Of a DNA stretch of 64,000 nt, positions 19,872 to 28,267 are shown in pieces. This stretch comes from Paracoccaceae bacterium (GTDB taxonomy: Bacteria > Pseudomonadota > Alphaproteobacteria > Rhodobacterales > Rhodobacteraceae): positions 248,001-312,000 of the forward strand of contig JAQWSE010000013.1 in assembly GCA_029243395.1 (NCBI GenBank), written 5' to 3'. Within the stretch, counting starts at the first letter, position 1, and every line of letters starts with the position of its first letter. Made by a program: the position numbers and the translations under genes. Below the pieces are notes generated by a model. That model searched no databases. It saw only the letters and a list, made by a program, of their open reading frames with translations, and was not told the origin of the DNA.

Positions 19872-21308
19872 ATGGGCAAAGTAACGGGCTTTCTGGAAGT
19901 CGATCGACAAGATAGAAAATATAGACCCGCCTCTGATAGAGTTCGAAATTATAAGGAGTTCTTTATTGAATTGCCTGAACAGACTTTGCAGGCCCAAGCG
20001 AGTAGATGTATGGATTGTGGAATTCCATTCTGCCATGATGTTAAAGGTCTCAAAGGTTGTCCGGTAAACAATCAAATCCCGGACTGGAATGATTTAGTGT
20101 ATAAAGGCGAATGGCGGCAGGCTATAAGGGATCTTCACTCTACTAATAACTTCCCAGAATTTACAGGGAGGATTTGCCCAGCACCATGTGAGGCCTCATG
20201 CACTCTCAACATAACCGATAACCCTGTGACTATTAAATCCATTGAATGTGCAATTGTTGATAAAGCATGGAAAAATGATTGGATTCGACCACAAAAGGCT
20301 AATGACTCTACCGGAAAGAAAATTGGCATTGTTGGTTCAGGTCCCGCAGGAATGGCAGCAGCACAGCAGCTGGTGAGGGCTGGACATGAAGTTCATCTAT
20401 ATGAAAAAAACCATAAAATTGGTGGGCTGCTAAGGTACGGAATTCCTGATTTCAAGCTAGACAAGTCACATATTGACCGAAGAGTTGACCAGATGTTAGA
20501 TGAGGGCGTGATTTTCCATACAGATACCCATATTGGGGTGGATTTCGCAGTGAAAAAGATTCTTAATAACCATGACGCTATCATTTTAGCCGGCGGTGCA
20601 GAGAAAGCACGAAATTTACCAATACAAGGAAGAAATTTCAGTGGTATACACTATGCGATGGACTTTCTTCCACAGCAAAATAGGAGGAACTGTGGAGAAA
20701 TCAACAAATTTCCAGATGAACTATTAGCCACAGGTAAGAACGTAGTAGTTATTGGTGGCGGTGATACTGGCTCTGACTGCATAGGGACATCTATAAGACA
20801 GGGAGCAGTTTCTGTGACTCAATTAGAAATTATGCCCCCACCGCCGAAAAAAGAAGAAAAACTAGTCACTTGGCCTAATTGGCCTCTTAAAATGAGAACC
20901 TCTTCAAGTCAGGAAGAAGGAACTAACCGTGAGTTTTCAGTGATGACACAGAGTTTTGAAGGAGATATTGATGGCAATGTTAAAAAACTTCATTGCATAA
21001 AAGTTGATGATGATTTTAGCCCTATATTAGGATCAGAATTTCAACTTAAAGCTGATCTTGTTTTGCTTTCCATGGGATTTGTATCTCCAACGTATGACGG
21101 AATGCTTGAGGACTTGGAAGTTAATTTAGATATTAAAAACAATGTCTTAGCGAATGATACTGATTACAAAACTAGTTGCAAGAAAGTATGGACTGCAGGA
21201 GATATGAGGAGAGGCCAATCCCTTGTGGTCTGGGCCATACGAGAGGGTAGACAGTGTGCTCATGCGGTAGATAGATACTTAATGGGGCAAACACTTTTGC
21301 CAAGATAG
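19872..21308 (+). CDS. gltD: Glutamate synthase small subunit
   Basis: 478 residues. The N-terminal iron-sulfur region has Cys46, Cys49, Cys54 and Cys63 (CMDCGIPFC...GCP) plus the CPAPCEASC group. FAD ([13 protein letters not shown]) and NADPH ([11 protein letters not shown]) binding motifs follow. The C-terminal [19 protein letters not shown] is the family FAD-closing motif. It oxidises NADPH and passes electrons to GltB. The start ATG 19872 has no strong ribosome-binding site; coupling to gltB translation is plausible. Confidence 0.96.
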   Translation: MGKVTGFLEVDRQDRKYRPASDRVRNYKEFFIELPEQTLQAQASRCMDCGIPFCHDVKGLKGCPVNNQIPDWNDLVYKGEWRQAIRDLHSTNNFPEFTGRICPAPCEASCTLNITDNPVTIKSIECAIVDKAWKNDWIRPQKANDSTGKKIGIVGSGPAGMAAAQQLVRAGHEVHLYEKNHKIGGLLRYGIPDFKLDKSHIDRRVDQMLDEGVIFHTDTHIGVDFAVKKILNNHDAIILAGGAEKARNLPIQGRNFSGIHYAMDFLPQQNRRNCGEINKFPDELLATGKNVVVIGGGDTGSDCIGTSIRQGAVSVTQLEIMPPPPKKEEKLVTWPNWPLKMRTSSSQEEGTNREFSVMTQSFEGDIDGNVKKLHCIKVDDDFSPILGSEFQLKADLVLLSMGFVSPTYDGMLEDLEVNLDIKNNVLANDTDYKTSCKKVWTAGDMRRGQSLVVWAIREGRQCAHAVDRYLMGQTLLPR

Positions 21309-21359
21309 GGTATAATAGGCTTTAAAACCAATTTACCTTTTGGAGGAAACTTAGGCAAC

Positions 21360-22556
21360 ATGGCTTTAAACCAAAGAATTTTTAATTCCAGGGATATGCC
21401 CTTGAACATTTCTCATTTTCTCGACCATTTTATCATGCTTATTTTTGCCAAAGCTGCTTTTGATTCTGCGGTATTTTTCGGTATTTCATATGCTCAAATC
21501 ATACTCTATGGCACAGTGGGCTTAATACTTTTTGGTGCTGCTGCTCCTGTTGCATCAATTTTAGCAGAACGTTACTCACGGAGACTCTTATTAATCATTT
21601 TTCCCTTCGGAGTGGGTTTGTCTTCAATTTTTGCTGGTGCTTCTCAAAATTTAATGCAGTTAGGTGTATGCCTTAGCTTTATTGGACTTTTTGCATCTAT
21701 ATACCACCCAGTGGGAATAGCTATGTTAATGAAAAATAAAGTTAATTTAGGTTTTAGACTTGGTTTAAATGGCGTTTGGGGGAATATGGGGGTAGCAGCA
21801 GCACCCTTAATAACAGGCTTTTTAATTCTCTTAGGAGATTGGCGTTTAGCTTTTATCTTACCTGGATCTGCTTGTTTAGTTTTTGGATTTTGGCTAATTT
21901 ATTCAAAATATAATGGAGAAATAAGCTCTACAAAAGGAGAAGGTGAGGGAGATGTCGAAGCCTTTTCCCAAGGCTGGGAAAGGGCTATGCTTTCTCTTGT
22001 TTTGATTACAGTTGCTGGAGGATTTACTTTTGGTGCCTTAACTTTCTTAATTCCACGCTATTTTGAAATTTACTTGTCAGGAATATCTGAAAATATTGCA
22101 GTGACCGGTTTGTTGGCCGCTTCTATTTATGCTGTAGCATCCTTTTCACAGATAATTTCTGGATGGATTATTGATAGAAAGGAATATAAGGGAGTTTTAT
22201 TATTTATAGGATTTGGTCAAATAGTTTTTATTTATTTTGCTGCACAGACAGAAAATTTTGCTTTGTTATTAGCAATGCTTTTTGGAATGGCTTTTGTATT
22301 TGGGCAAATTCCCATAGGTGATGCCATACTATCGGCACATATTCCTGACAAATATAGGAGTCAGTTCTTAAGTGTGAAATTTCTTCTAAATCTATGCATT
22401 GGTGCAATGATTTTACCTTTAACAAGTATTTTATTAACTGTGGGATATCATCTAAATTTCTTATTTCTATTACTAAGTGTTGTACCAGTGTTGGTAATTA
22501 TTGGTGCTTTTATTTTGCCAGTGAAAACCACCAATCCAATTAAAGTTAATTCTTGA
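21360..22556 (+). CDS. MFS transporter
   Basis: 398 residues with about twelve hydrophobic spans. LAERYSRR between helices 2 and 3 corresponds to the MFS loop motif. A segment with charged residues (near 195-215) separates the two six-helix halves. A GGAGG sequence lies 14 bases before ATG 21360. A TATAAT box just after the gltD stop (21311-21316) may give it its own promoter. The substrate is unknown; sequence style resembles permeases for small organic compounds. Confidence 0.8.
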   Translation: MALNQRIFNSRDMPLNISHFLDHFIMLIFAKAAFDSAVFFGISYAQIILYGTVGLILFGAAAPVASILAERYSRRLLLIIFPFGVGLSSIFAGASQNLMQLGVCLSFIGLFASIYHPVGIAMLMKNKVNLGFRLGLNGVWGNMGVAAAPLITGFLILLGDWRLAFILPGSACLVFGFWLIYSKYNGEISSTKGEGEGDVEAFSQGWERAMLSLVLITVAGGFTFGALTFLIPRYFEIYLSGISENIAVTGLLAASIYAVASFSQIISGWIIDRKEYKGVLLFIGFGQIVFIYFAAQTENFALLLAMLFGMAFVFGQIPIGDAILSAHIPDKYRSQFLSVKFLLNLCIGAMILPLTSILLTVGYHLNFLFLLLSVVPVLVIIGAFILPVKTTNPIKVNS

Positions 22557-22610
22557 ATATAGTCCATCTACAGGCTAGTTATTTTTATTTTAGGGAGCTT
22601 AGTATATAAT

Positions 22611-23606
22611 TTGGACCTGTTGAAAAAAAAGTTATTAGAACAGAGTGTTCTTCTTGCCGATGGAGCTATGGGAACAAGTTTGTTTCAAATGGGTTTGGAA
22701 CCTGGTGATCCACCAGAAATTTGGAACATATATGAGTCAAAAAAAATAGGATTGCATTATCAATCTTTTATTGAAGTAGATAGTGATATTATTTTAACTA
22801 ATTCTTTTGGTGCTAATTCCCTGAGGTTAAAGTTGCATGGTTTATCAAACAGGACTTTTGAAATTTCGAAAATTTCTGCAGAAATTGGGCGTGAGGCAAT
22901 AGATAAAAGTAATAAGCAAATTATCTTAGCTGGTTCTGTGGGACCTACGGGTGAATTAATTGAGCCTATAGGGACGCTTAATTACAAAGATGCAGTAGAG
23001 GTGTTCCATGAACAGATAGAGGGGCTTAAAAAGGGGGGCGTAGATTTAATTTGGGGTGAAACTATATCAGATCCTACAGAATATAAAGCGATATCAGAAG
23101 CCGCATCTCTTGCCAAGATTCGTTGGTTTGGAACGATGAGTTTTGATACTAAAGGCAATACTATGATGGGGTTTACTCCTGCAAATTTAGTGAGTCTGAT
23201 TGAAAAATTACCATTTAAACCAATGGCAGCGGGTGCAAATTGTGGTGTGGGACCAGCAGATTTAATAAGATCTGTCATAGACTTGAGGGCTGCACTTTTC
23301 CCCTTAATTGCTAAAGCCAATGCCGGTATCCCAGAATTTTCTAATGGGGAAATACACTATAGTGGGACACCAAGCTTGATGGCAGAATATGCGGTGTTAG
23401 CTAGAAGAGCAGGAGCCAAAATTATTGGTGGTTGTTGTGGGACTTCAGCTAAGCATGTTGAGGCCATGAAAACTGCATTGAGTATATCTATGGAAGATTT
23501 AGATCTATCTTTCAAGGAAATACAGGCTAAACTGGGAAAGTTCTCTGGTGTTCCGGGAACCAGAAAGCGAAGAAATCGAATCTCTAAAAATCAAAAATCA
23601 AAATAG
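22611..23606 (+). CDS. Homocysteine S-methyltransferase family protein (betaine-homocysteine type)
   Basis: 331 residues beginning at TTG 22611, since no ATG or GTG lies in frame before the conserved DGAMGTSLFQMGL segment. An AGGGAG sequence lies 13 bases upstream, which is long spacing; TTG 22620 is the alternative. Zinc ligands are Cys211 (in GANCGVGP) and Cys275/Cys276 (in GGCCGT). It folds as a TIM barrel and transfers a methyl group to homocysteine to form methionine; the donor may be betaine or a methylated sulfur compound. The GDPPEIWN segment resembles alphaproteobacterial betaine-homocysteine methyltransferases. A basic C-terminal tail (RKRRNRISKNQKSK) is unusual. Confidence 0.85.
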   Translation: MDLLKKKLLEQSVLLADGAMGTSLFQMGLEPGDPPEIWNIYESKKIGLHYQSFIEVDSDIILTNSFGANSLRLKLHGLSNRTFEISKISAEIGREAIDKSNKQIILAGSVGPTGELIEPIGTLNYKDAVEVFHEQIEGLKKGGVDLIWGETISDPTEYKAISEAASLAKIRWFGTMSFDTKGNTMMGFTPANLVSLIEKLPFKPMAAGANCGVGPADLIRSVIDLRAALFPLIAKANAGIPEFSNGEIHYSGTPSLMAEYAVLARRAGAKIIGGCCGTSAKHVEAMKTALSISMEDLDLSFKEIQAKLGKFSGVPGTRKRRNRISKNQKSK

Positions 23607-23670
23607 TGAGTTTAAAGAACTATCTATATTGAAGAAAAATATAATAATACGAATTAAAGAATATTTGAAT

Positions 23671-23701
23671 AAGGTTGCTCAATTTATGAATGTGCAACCT
23701 T
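23671..23701. terminator. Hairpin between convergent genes
   Basis: AAGGTTGC at 23671-23678 is a perfect complement of GCAACCTT at 23694-23701, with a 15-base loop. It lies between the stop codons of two convergent genes (23606 and 23726). T-richness is only moderate on either side, so it may be a weak bidirectional terminator. Confidence 0.45.
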
Positions 23702-23725
23702 AGAATAAAAGGCACCAGTGTTAAG

Positions 23726-24877
23726 TTATTTTTTTGTGATAAACAAACTTATGCTTGATACTAGTATGATCAGCAATGTGAATGGAACTAGAGAGCCAGA
23801 GAAAAAATATGCAATTGAGGCAGCAATAGGTAGTGCAGTCAAAGTAGTGCTTGTACCAATTATGGCCGAAGCAGTACCTGCGATGTGCCCCATTGGAGAC
23901 ATGGCTATAGCATTCATATTTCCAAAAATAGCGCCAAAAACAAAGAAAAGTGGTAAAAGAAAGAGCATGACACTCAAGATGTTTGTTACTCCAAATATTG
24001 AAAAGAATATTAGGAAAATGACTCCCCAAATCAATTCAAATTTTAGTGAAATATTTACAATTTTAACTGGTTCAAACTTTGTTACCAATTTAGCGTTAAG
24101 TATTGATCCAAGCCCTACCGCTAATGCAGCTACTCCAAAATAAAGAGAAAAATATTTACCAGTGAACAAGTATTCTTGGAATAACGGTTGAGAAATATTT
24201 AAAAAACTAACGAGGACTCCGAATGTTAGGCCAGCAGTTATTGTGTAAGATCTACTAATTTTCGACTGAACAACTTCAATTATGCCATCTAAAATACCTT
24301 GAAAGTTTAGTGGTCGATTAAGTTTGTTAGTTTCAGTTTGAAAAATAGAAATCCAGAACGCTAATGAGAGACAAAAAAGCACTATAGTTATTGGAATAAA
24401 TTGCCATGACAATGAGGTAATTATTAATTGTCCCATGGAGGGAGCTAATACTGGAACCAAAATAAATATAGAGCTAACTAGGGACATTAGTCTTGCCAAT
24501 TTGGTGCCTGAATATATGTCTCGGGCTATTGCCCGAGATACAACTACTGTTGCCCCAGCACCTAGACCCTGGAAGAACCTGCACAGAAGAAAAATGGTAT
24601 AATCTGTGGAAAAAATAGATATTAGGTTACTAAATCCAAAAATTAGTAAGCCTGTTAGAGCAGTTTTTTTTCGTCCGATACTATCAGAAATTGGACCAAA
24701 AAATAATTGACCTGCGGAGATCCCCAAAAACACTGAGGTTATTGTCCAATGTCCATGATGTGAGAGTACATCATAATGAGTTTTAACCATCGATAATGCT
24801 GGTAACATTGTATCAATACTTAAGGCACCCATAGCCATGAGACTGGCTACCAAAAATATAGGTTTGAACCCATTCAT
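23726..24877 (-). CDS. Bcr/CflA-family multidrug efflux MFS transporter
   Basis: 383 residues, about twelve membrane spans. It carries the Bcr/CflA-type start ASLMAMGALSIDTMLPALSMV, the loop GPISDSIGRKKTALTG after helix 2 and CRFFQGLGAGATVVVSRAIARD in helix 4. The family exports bicyclomycin, sulfonamides, chloramphenicol or natural metabolites such as cysteine by proton antiport. It is single on the minus strand, divergent from the ferredoxin gene across a gap of about 290 bases. Confidence 0.9.
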   Translation of the reverse strand: MNGFKPIFLVASLMAMGALSIDTMLPALSMVKTHYDVLSHHGHWTITSVFLGISAGQLFFGPISDSIGRKKTALTGLLIFGFSNLISIFSTDYTIFLLCRFFQGLGAGATVVVSRAIARDIYSGTKLARLMSLVSSIFILVPVLAPSMGQLIITSLSWQFIPITIVLFCLSLAFWISIFQTETNKLNRPLNFQGILDGIIEVVQSKISRSYTITAGLTFGVLVSFLNISQPLFQEYLFTGKYFSLYFGVAALAVGLGSILNAKLVTKFEPVKIVNISLKFELIWGVIFLIFFSIFGVTNILSVMLFLLPLFFVFGAIFGNMNAIAMSPMGHIAGTASAIIGTSTTLTALPIAASIAYFFSGSLVPFTLLIILVSSISLFITKK

Positions 24878-25169
24878 AATTAGTTGCTTTCTAGTAATCT
24901 TGATCTTGCCCTCAAAGCTGTCACTTCGAAAGTTAATTCATCCTGTCAGTGGTAGCCGTCTAATCGATCTTTTATATAATTTTTTTTTAGATTTAAGGCT
25001 TAAATTGGGTTAAAATGTGCACAAAATATTGATTGTTATGATATTGAGAATAACATTCCTCGGGAGTAGTAATGAGTAGAGTGTTTTTACTTACTATTTG
25101 GTAGTCATTCTGAATAGCCTCATAATTCAATATACGCAATATACTTTATTAAGTTAGTGGGAGGCAAAT
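24878..25169. other. Intergenic region with a possible leader peptide
   Basis: A 292-base gap between divergent genes. It contains T- and A-rich tracts and a CGGGAG ribosome-binding-like sequence followed by a ten-codon frame at 25072-25104 (MSRVFLLTIW, then TAG). No terminator hairpin or tRNA-like sequence is seen. The gap must contain the promoters for both flanking genes, but none can be assigned securely. Confidence 0.3.
25159..25164 (+). promoter_or_regulatory. Ribosome-binding site that points to an ATT start
   Basis: GGGAGG lies five bases before ATT at 25170 and is the only strong ribosome-binding sequence near this gene's 5' end. The first in-frame ATG (25245) has none and would remove family-like N-terminal residues. 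Confidence 0.5.
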
Positions 25170-25841
25170 ATTAAGAACGGTTATAACAATGATGTCGAAG
25201 AGCTAAAAATTGCCCTTAAGGAAATTGGTTTAACTAATCTTGGGATGTTTCAGATTGATAAAGATGATAAAGTCCTACAAGGGTTTGAAACTTTACTTTT
25301 GATCGGTCCAGATGAACCTAATTTTTGGGAAAAATTTAAAAATTCAAATGAGTATAGCCATATAAAGAAAGATCCTTTAGACCATTGGTCAAAAAATAAA
25401 ATCAATGCGTTAGCTAAAAAATTTGGAGCAAAACCATTTTTTCCTTTTCAAGATAATCCTGCTCTACCATTTTATAGCTGGGCATTGAGATCGAGACGGA
25501 TGTGGGCGAGCCCTATAAAGCTTTTAGTTCATGATACGAGAGGTTTGATGGTCTCTTTTCGTGGTGCATTGGCTTTCAAACAAAAGTTAAATGGTGATTT
25601 AATTAATGCTAAAAGTTCTCCCAAACCTTGCAATAGTTGTACTGCTCCCTGTCTTGTGTCTTGCCCAGTTGGTGCACTTACAGAAGAAAAATATGATGTT
25701 GAAAAGTGCCAAACTCATATTAAAAACTATGTTGATTCCCCTTGTAAGCAAGGTTGTTTAGCGAGACGCTCTTGCCCTATAGGAAAGGATTTTAGACAAA
25801 AGAAACAGTCAAGTTTTCATATGCAAGCATTCGTAAGGTGA
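25170..25841 (+). CDS. QueG-like 4Fe-4S ferredoxin protein, probable ATT start
   Basis: 223 residues if translation begins at ATT 25170, otherwise 198 from ATG 25245. The reading frame is open back to a TAG at 25155 with no ATG, GTG or TTG before 25245. The added residues (NDVEELKIALKEIGL) look like the N-terminal helix of this family. The C-terminal half has C-x2-C-x3-C-x3-CP (CNSCTAPCLVSCPVGAL) and further cysteines (KC...PCKQGC...SCP), resembling the ferredoxin part of epoxyqueuosine reductase. It has no B12 domain, so it is not QueG itself. Exact role unknown. It is five bases ahead of an SDR gene and probably shares its operon. Confidence 0.7.
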   Translation: MKNGYNNDVEELKIALKEIGLTNLGMFQIDKDDKVLQGFETLLLIGPDEPNFWEKFKNSNEYSHIKKDPLDHWSKNKINALAKKFGAKPFFPFQDNPALPFYSWALRSRRMWASPIKLLVHDTRGLMVSFRGALAFKQKLNGDLINAKSSPKPCNSCTAPCLVSCPVGALTEEKYDVEKCQTHIKNYVDSPCKQGCLARRSCPIGKDFRQKKQSSFHMQAFVR

Positions 25842-25845
25842 AAAT

Positions 25846-26532
25846 ATGTCAAAAAATGTGTTAATTATAGGTGTCGGTGGGGGTTTAAGTGCTTCACTGG
25901 CAAGAATATTCAAAGCAAATCGATTTACTATAGGTCTGGTATCCAGAAACATAAAGAAAATTAAAGCTTTAGGAATTGAGGTCAGCGGTGAGTTATTTCA
26001 GTGTGATGTATCTAGTGCATCAGAAGTTCAGAGAGTTTTTAATGAAGTGGACATGAGGATTGGAGCTTTAGATCTGGTCATTTATAATCCTTCAAAACGA
26101 ACCTCAGGATCTATCGTGGATTTAGATATCCATGACGTAAAAAGTGCTATGGATACTAATTGTTATGGAGGATTTTTGGTAGCACAACAAGCTGCTAAAA
26201 GAATGTTGAAACGAGGTTCGGGTGCTATTTTTTTTACCGGAGCCTCTGCATCTGTAAAAGGATTTCCGAATTCATCAGTTTTTGCGATGGGTAAATTCGG
26301 ATTGCGGGGCTTAGCACAATCGCTAGCTAGAGAACTGCATCCTAAAAATATACATATTGGACATTTTATTATAGATGGCTCTATAGCTAGATGTTCGGAA
26401 CCAAAAGAAAAAGGCTTGCAGAATAATTTAGATCCAGACGAAATAGCAAAGAGTTATCTACATTTTTTTATGCAAAATAAAAACTGTTGGTCCTGGGAAT
26501 TGGAACTAAGACCGTGGCTTGAAAAGTTTTAA
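25846..26532 (+). CDS. SDR-family protein lacking the catalytic tyrosine
   Basis: 228 residues with an SDR nucleotide-binding segment (LIIGVGGGLSASLARIF, residues 6-22). Where classical SDRs have YxxxK this protein has F146-A-M-G-K150, so the catalytic Tyr is replaced by Phe. The GASAS segment and GLRGLAQSLARELHP are typical of a known SDR subgroup with the same FAxxK pattern, so this is not a sequencing error. Such proteins may bind NADP without normal dehydrogenase activity or use another acid. It is preceded after four bases by the ferredoxin-like gene. Confidence 0.8.
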   Translation: MSKNVLIIGVGGGLSASLARIFKANRFTIGLVSRNIKKIKALGIEVSGELFQCDVSSASEVQRVFNEVDMRIGALDLVIYNPSKRTSGSIVDLDIHDVKSAMDTNCYGGFLVAQQAAKRMLKRGSGAIFFTGASASVKGFPNSSVFAMGKFGLRGLAQSLARELHPKNIHIGHFIIDGSIARCSEPKEKGLQNNLDPDEIAKSYLHFFMQNKNCWSWELELRPWLEKF

Positions 26533-26546
26533 TTTGGATCAATTTT

Positions 26547-26657
26547 TTATTCGAAATCAATTGCGGAGATAGTCGCTATTTTAAAAATGGTTGAAAAATA
26601 ACCAAAGGCCACAATAATAAATACTGGTACAATAATGGTGGAGATTGTTTGAAACAT
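26547..26657 (-). pseudogene. Truncated AEC-family transporter remnant
   Basis: A 36-residue frame starting 11 bases after the MBL-hydrolase stop, in the same direction. The peptide (MFQTISTIIVPVFIIVAFGYF... then ISAIDFE, stop) looks like the first membrane helix and following loop of an AEC (auxin efflux carrier) transporter. Full AEC proteins have about 300 residues and ten helices. Beyond the stop only 14 bases remain before the oppositely oriented SDR gene, so the rest is deleted. A start codon and in-frame reading are kept, so expression of a short membrane peptide cannot be excluded. Confidence 0.45.
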
Positions 26658-26668
26658 TCTAGAGAGTT

Positions 26669-27490
26669 CTATGAGTGGATGGTAAGTCCATCAAATGCAG
26701 GGAACACATGCTTTGGGGTTTCTTCATTTACCATTTCATAATCCAAATCATTATGCATATTGGTAAGATATACTGTTCGTGGAGTTAATTTTTTAATCCA
26801 CTTGAGGGTTTTGGCCAGGTGAGCATGATTTGGGTGAGGCGTTCTTCTTAATGCATCTATAATTAAGATATCTAGATTCTTAACACGCTCCCAGGAGGCT
26901 TCATAAAATTCTGAAACATCAGGGATATATGCTACATTACCGATTCTGAAGCCGAGCGCGTCAATGTCTCCGTGTTTAACAGTCAAAGGTTCAATTAAAA
27001 CCTCTCCACCTGGCCCTTGTATTAAGAAGCTGTCTTTTATCTCGTTCATTGATAATATCGGTGGATACTTAGTACCCTTTTCTTGTTCTACAAGATACGT
27101 AAAAGACTGCCGTATTCGGGTTGATGTTTTTAAATCAGCCCATATTGGTAACATGCTTCTTTTCTTAAAAAAAATCATTCTTAGATCATCAATCCCATGC
27201 ATATGATCTGCATGAGCATGAGTAAAAATAATTCCGTCTAAATCATTAATTTGGGCAGTTAGTAATTGCTGGCGCAAGTCCGGACTTGTATCAATTAAGA
27301 ATTTTGTTTCACCAAATTCAGTGTTGTATTTGATTAATAAGGAGCATCTTAAGCGATAATTTTTTAAATTTTTGGGGTCACATGACCCCCAGCCATCGCT
27401 AAGTCTAGGAACACCTCCGGAAGAGCCACATCCTAGAATAGTAAATGAGTAATTGCCGTTATTTTTCTTAGTCAAGTTTTTGCCTTCCAA
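26669..27490 (-). CDS. MBL-fold metallohydrolase (PhnP/lipB-associated type)
   Basis: 273 residues. The N-terminal GCGSSGGVPR and THAHADHMHGIDDLR (the HxHxDH zinc motif) with later HAHLAKTL and YLTNMHNDLDY segments match the PhnP-like beta-lactamase-fold group, probably phosphodiesterases. The substrate is unknown. It overlaps the tatD stop by 19 bases, giving translational coupling. It is the last intact gene of the dac-tmk-holB-tatD cluster. Confidence 0.88.
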   Translation of the reverse strand: MEGKNLTKKNNGNYSFTILGCGSSGGVPRLSDGWGSCDPKNLKNYRLRCSLLIKYNTEFGETKFLIDTSPDLRQQLLTAQINDLDGIIFTHAHADHMHGIDDLRMIFFKKRSMLPIWADLKTSTRIRQSFTYLVEQEKGTKYPPILSMNEIKDSFLIQGPGGEVLIEPLTVKHGDIDALGFRIGNVAYIPDVSEFYEASWERVKNLDILIIDALRRTPHPNHAHLAKTLKWIKKLTPRTVYLTNMHNDLDYEMVNEETPKHVFPAFDGLTIHS

Positions 27491-28248
27491 AACAAGTTTT
27501 CAAAGTTTTCAGTGGTAATTTTTCTAAATGTTTCCTCGTTCGTCCCTATTATTTCCGCCCCCTTTTTGCATGTGTGAGCAACAAAGGATGGTTCATTTCT
27601 TTTACCACGAAAAGGGGCAGGGGCAAGGTAGGGGCTGTCAGTTTCAATGAGAACTCTATTAGTAGGAACTCTAGCAAAAATATTAGTTAAGTCTATACTT
27701 CTTGGAAATGTAATAATACCAGACATGGATAGATAAAATCCCAAATTGATTGCAGTTCTTGCCAAGAGTTCACCGGAGGCAAAACAATGCATCACAGCTT
27801 CAAATGATTTTTTTTTGTATTGTTTTTCCAAAATTTTAATCATGTCCACATCAGCGGACCTTGAGTGTATAATTAAAGGTAACCCTAGGCTTTGAGAAAG
27901 TTCAATATGTTCTTCAAAAGAGGTTTTTTGTAAAGCGCTGGTTTCTTTGCTATAGTAGTAATCTAATCCAGTCTCGCCAATACCTATCATTTTTTCATGA
28001 TCTACAATTTGAAGAATATCTTTTTGGGTGATTTTTTCTTTGCCAACGTTAAGAGGATGTAAGCCAAAAGCAAAGTAAACAAGGTCATATTCTTCTGCTA
28101 TTTTGATGGTTTTCTCAAGGTTGGACATTTTGGTGCAAATTGTTAGTATCTTTGTCACACCGGCTGTCTGAGCTCTTTGAATGACTTTGGGCAGGTCTTT
28201 CTCAAAGTCATTAAAATCTAAGTGACAATGACTATCTACTAGGGGCAT
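27472..28248 (-). CDS. tatD: TatD-family deoxyribonuclease/hydrolase
   Basis: 258 residues, standard length for the TatD family. The VDSHCHLDF metal motif is at residues 4-12, GIGETGLDYYYSKE (family signature 2) and IETDSPYLAPAPFRGKRNEP (signature 3) follow. TatD proteins are metal-dependent 3'-5' DNA exonucleases of the amidohydrolase fold. It sits 19 bases downstream of holB; many alphaproteobacteria have metG between these two, which is absent here. Confidence 0.93.
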   Translation of the reverse strand: MPLVDSHCHLDFNDFEKDLPKVIQRAQTAGVTKILTICTKMSNLEKTIKIAEEYDLVYFAFGLHPLNVGKEKITQKDILQIVDHEKMIGIGETGLDYYYSKETSALQKTSFEEHIELSQSLGLPLIIHSRSADVDMIKILEKQYKKKSFEAVMHCFASGELLARTAINLGFYLSMSGIITFPRSIDLTNIFARVPTNRVLIETDSPYLAPAPFRGKRNEPSFVAHTCKKGAEIIGTNEETFRKITTENFENLFWKAKT

Positions 28249-28267
28249 TTTATCTCACAGGTATAGG

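Noticed and set aside
23718-24143. Plus-strand open frame of 141 codons
   Set aside because: It lies opposite the Bcr/CflA exporter, whose motifs are clear on the minus strand; the plus frame shows no recognisable protein.
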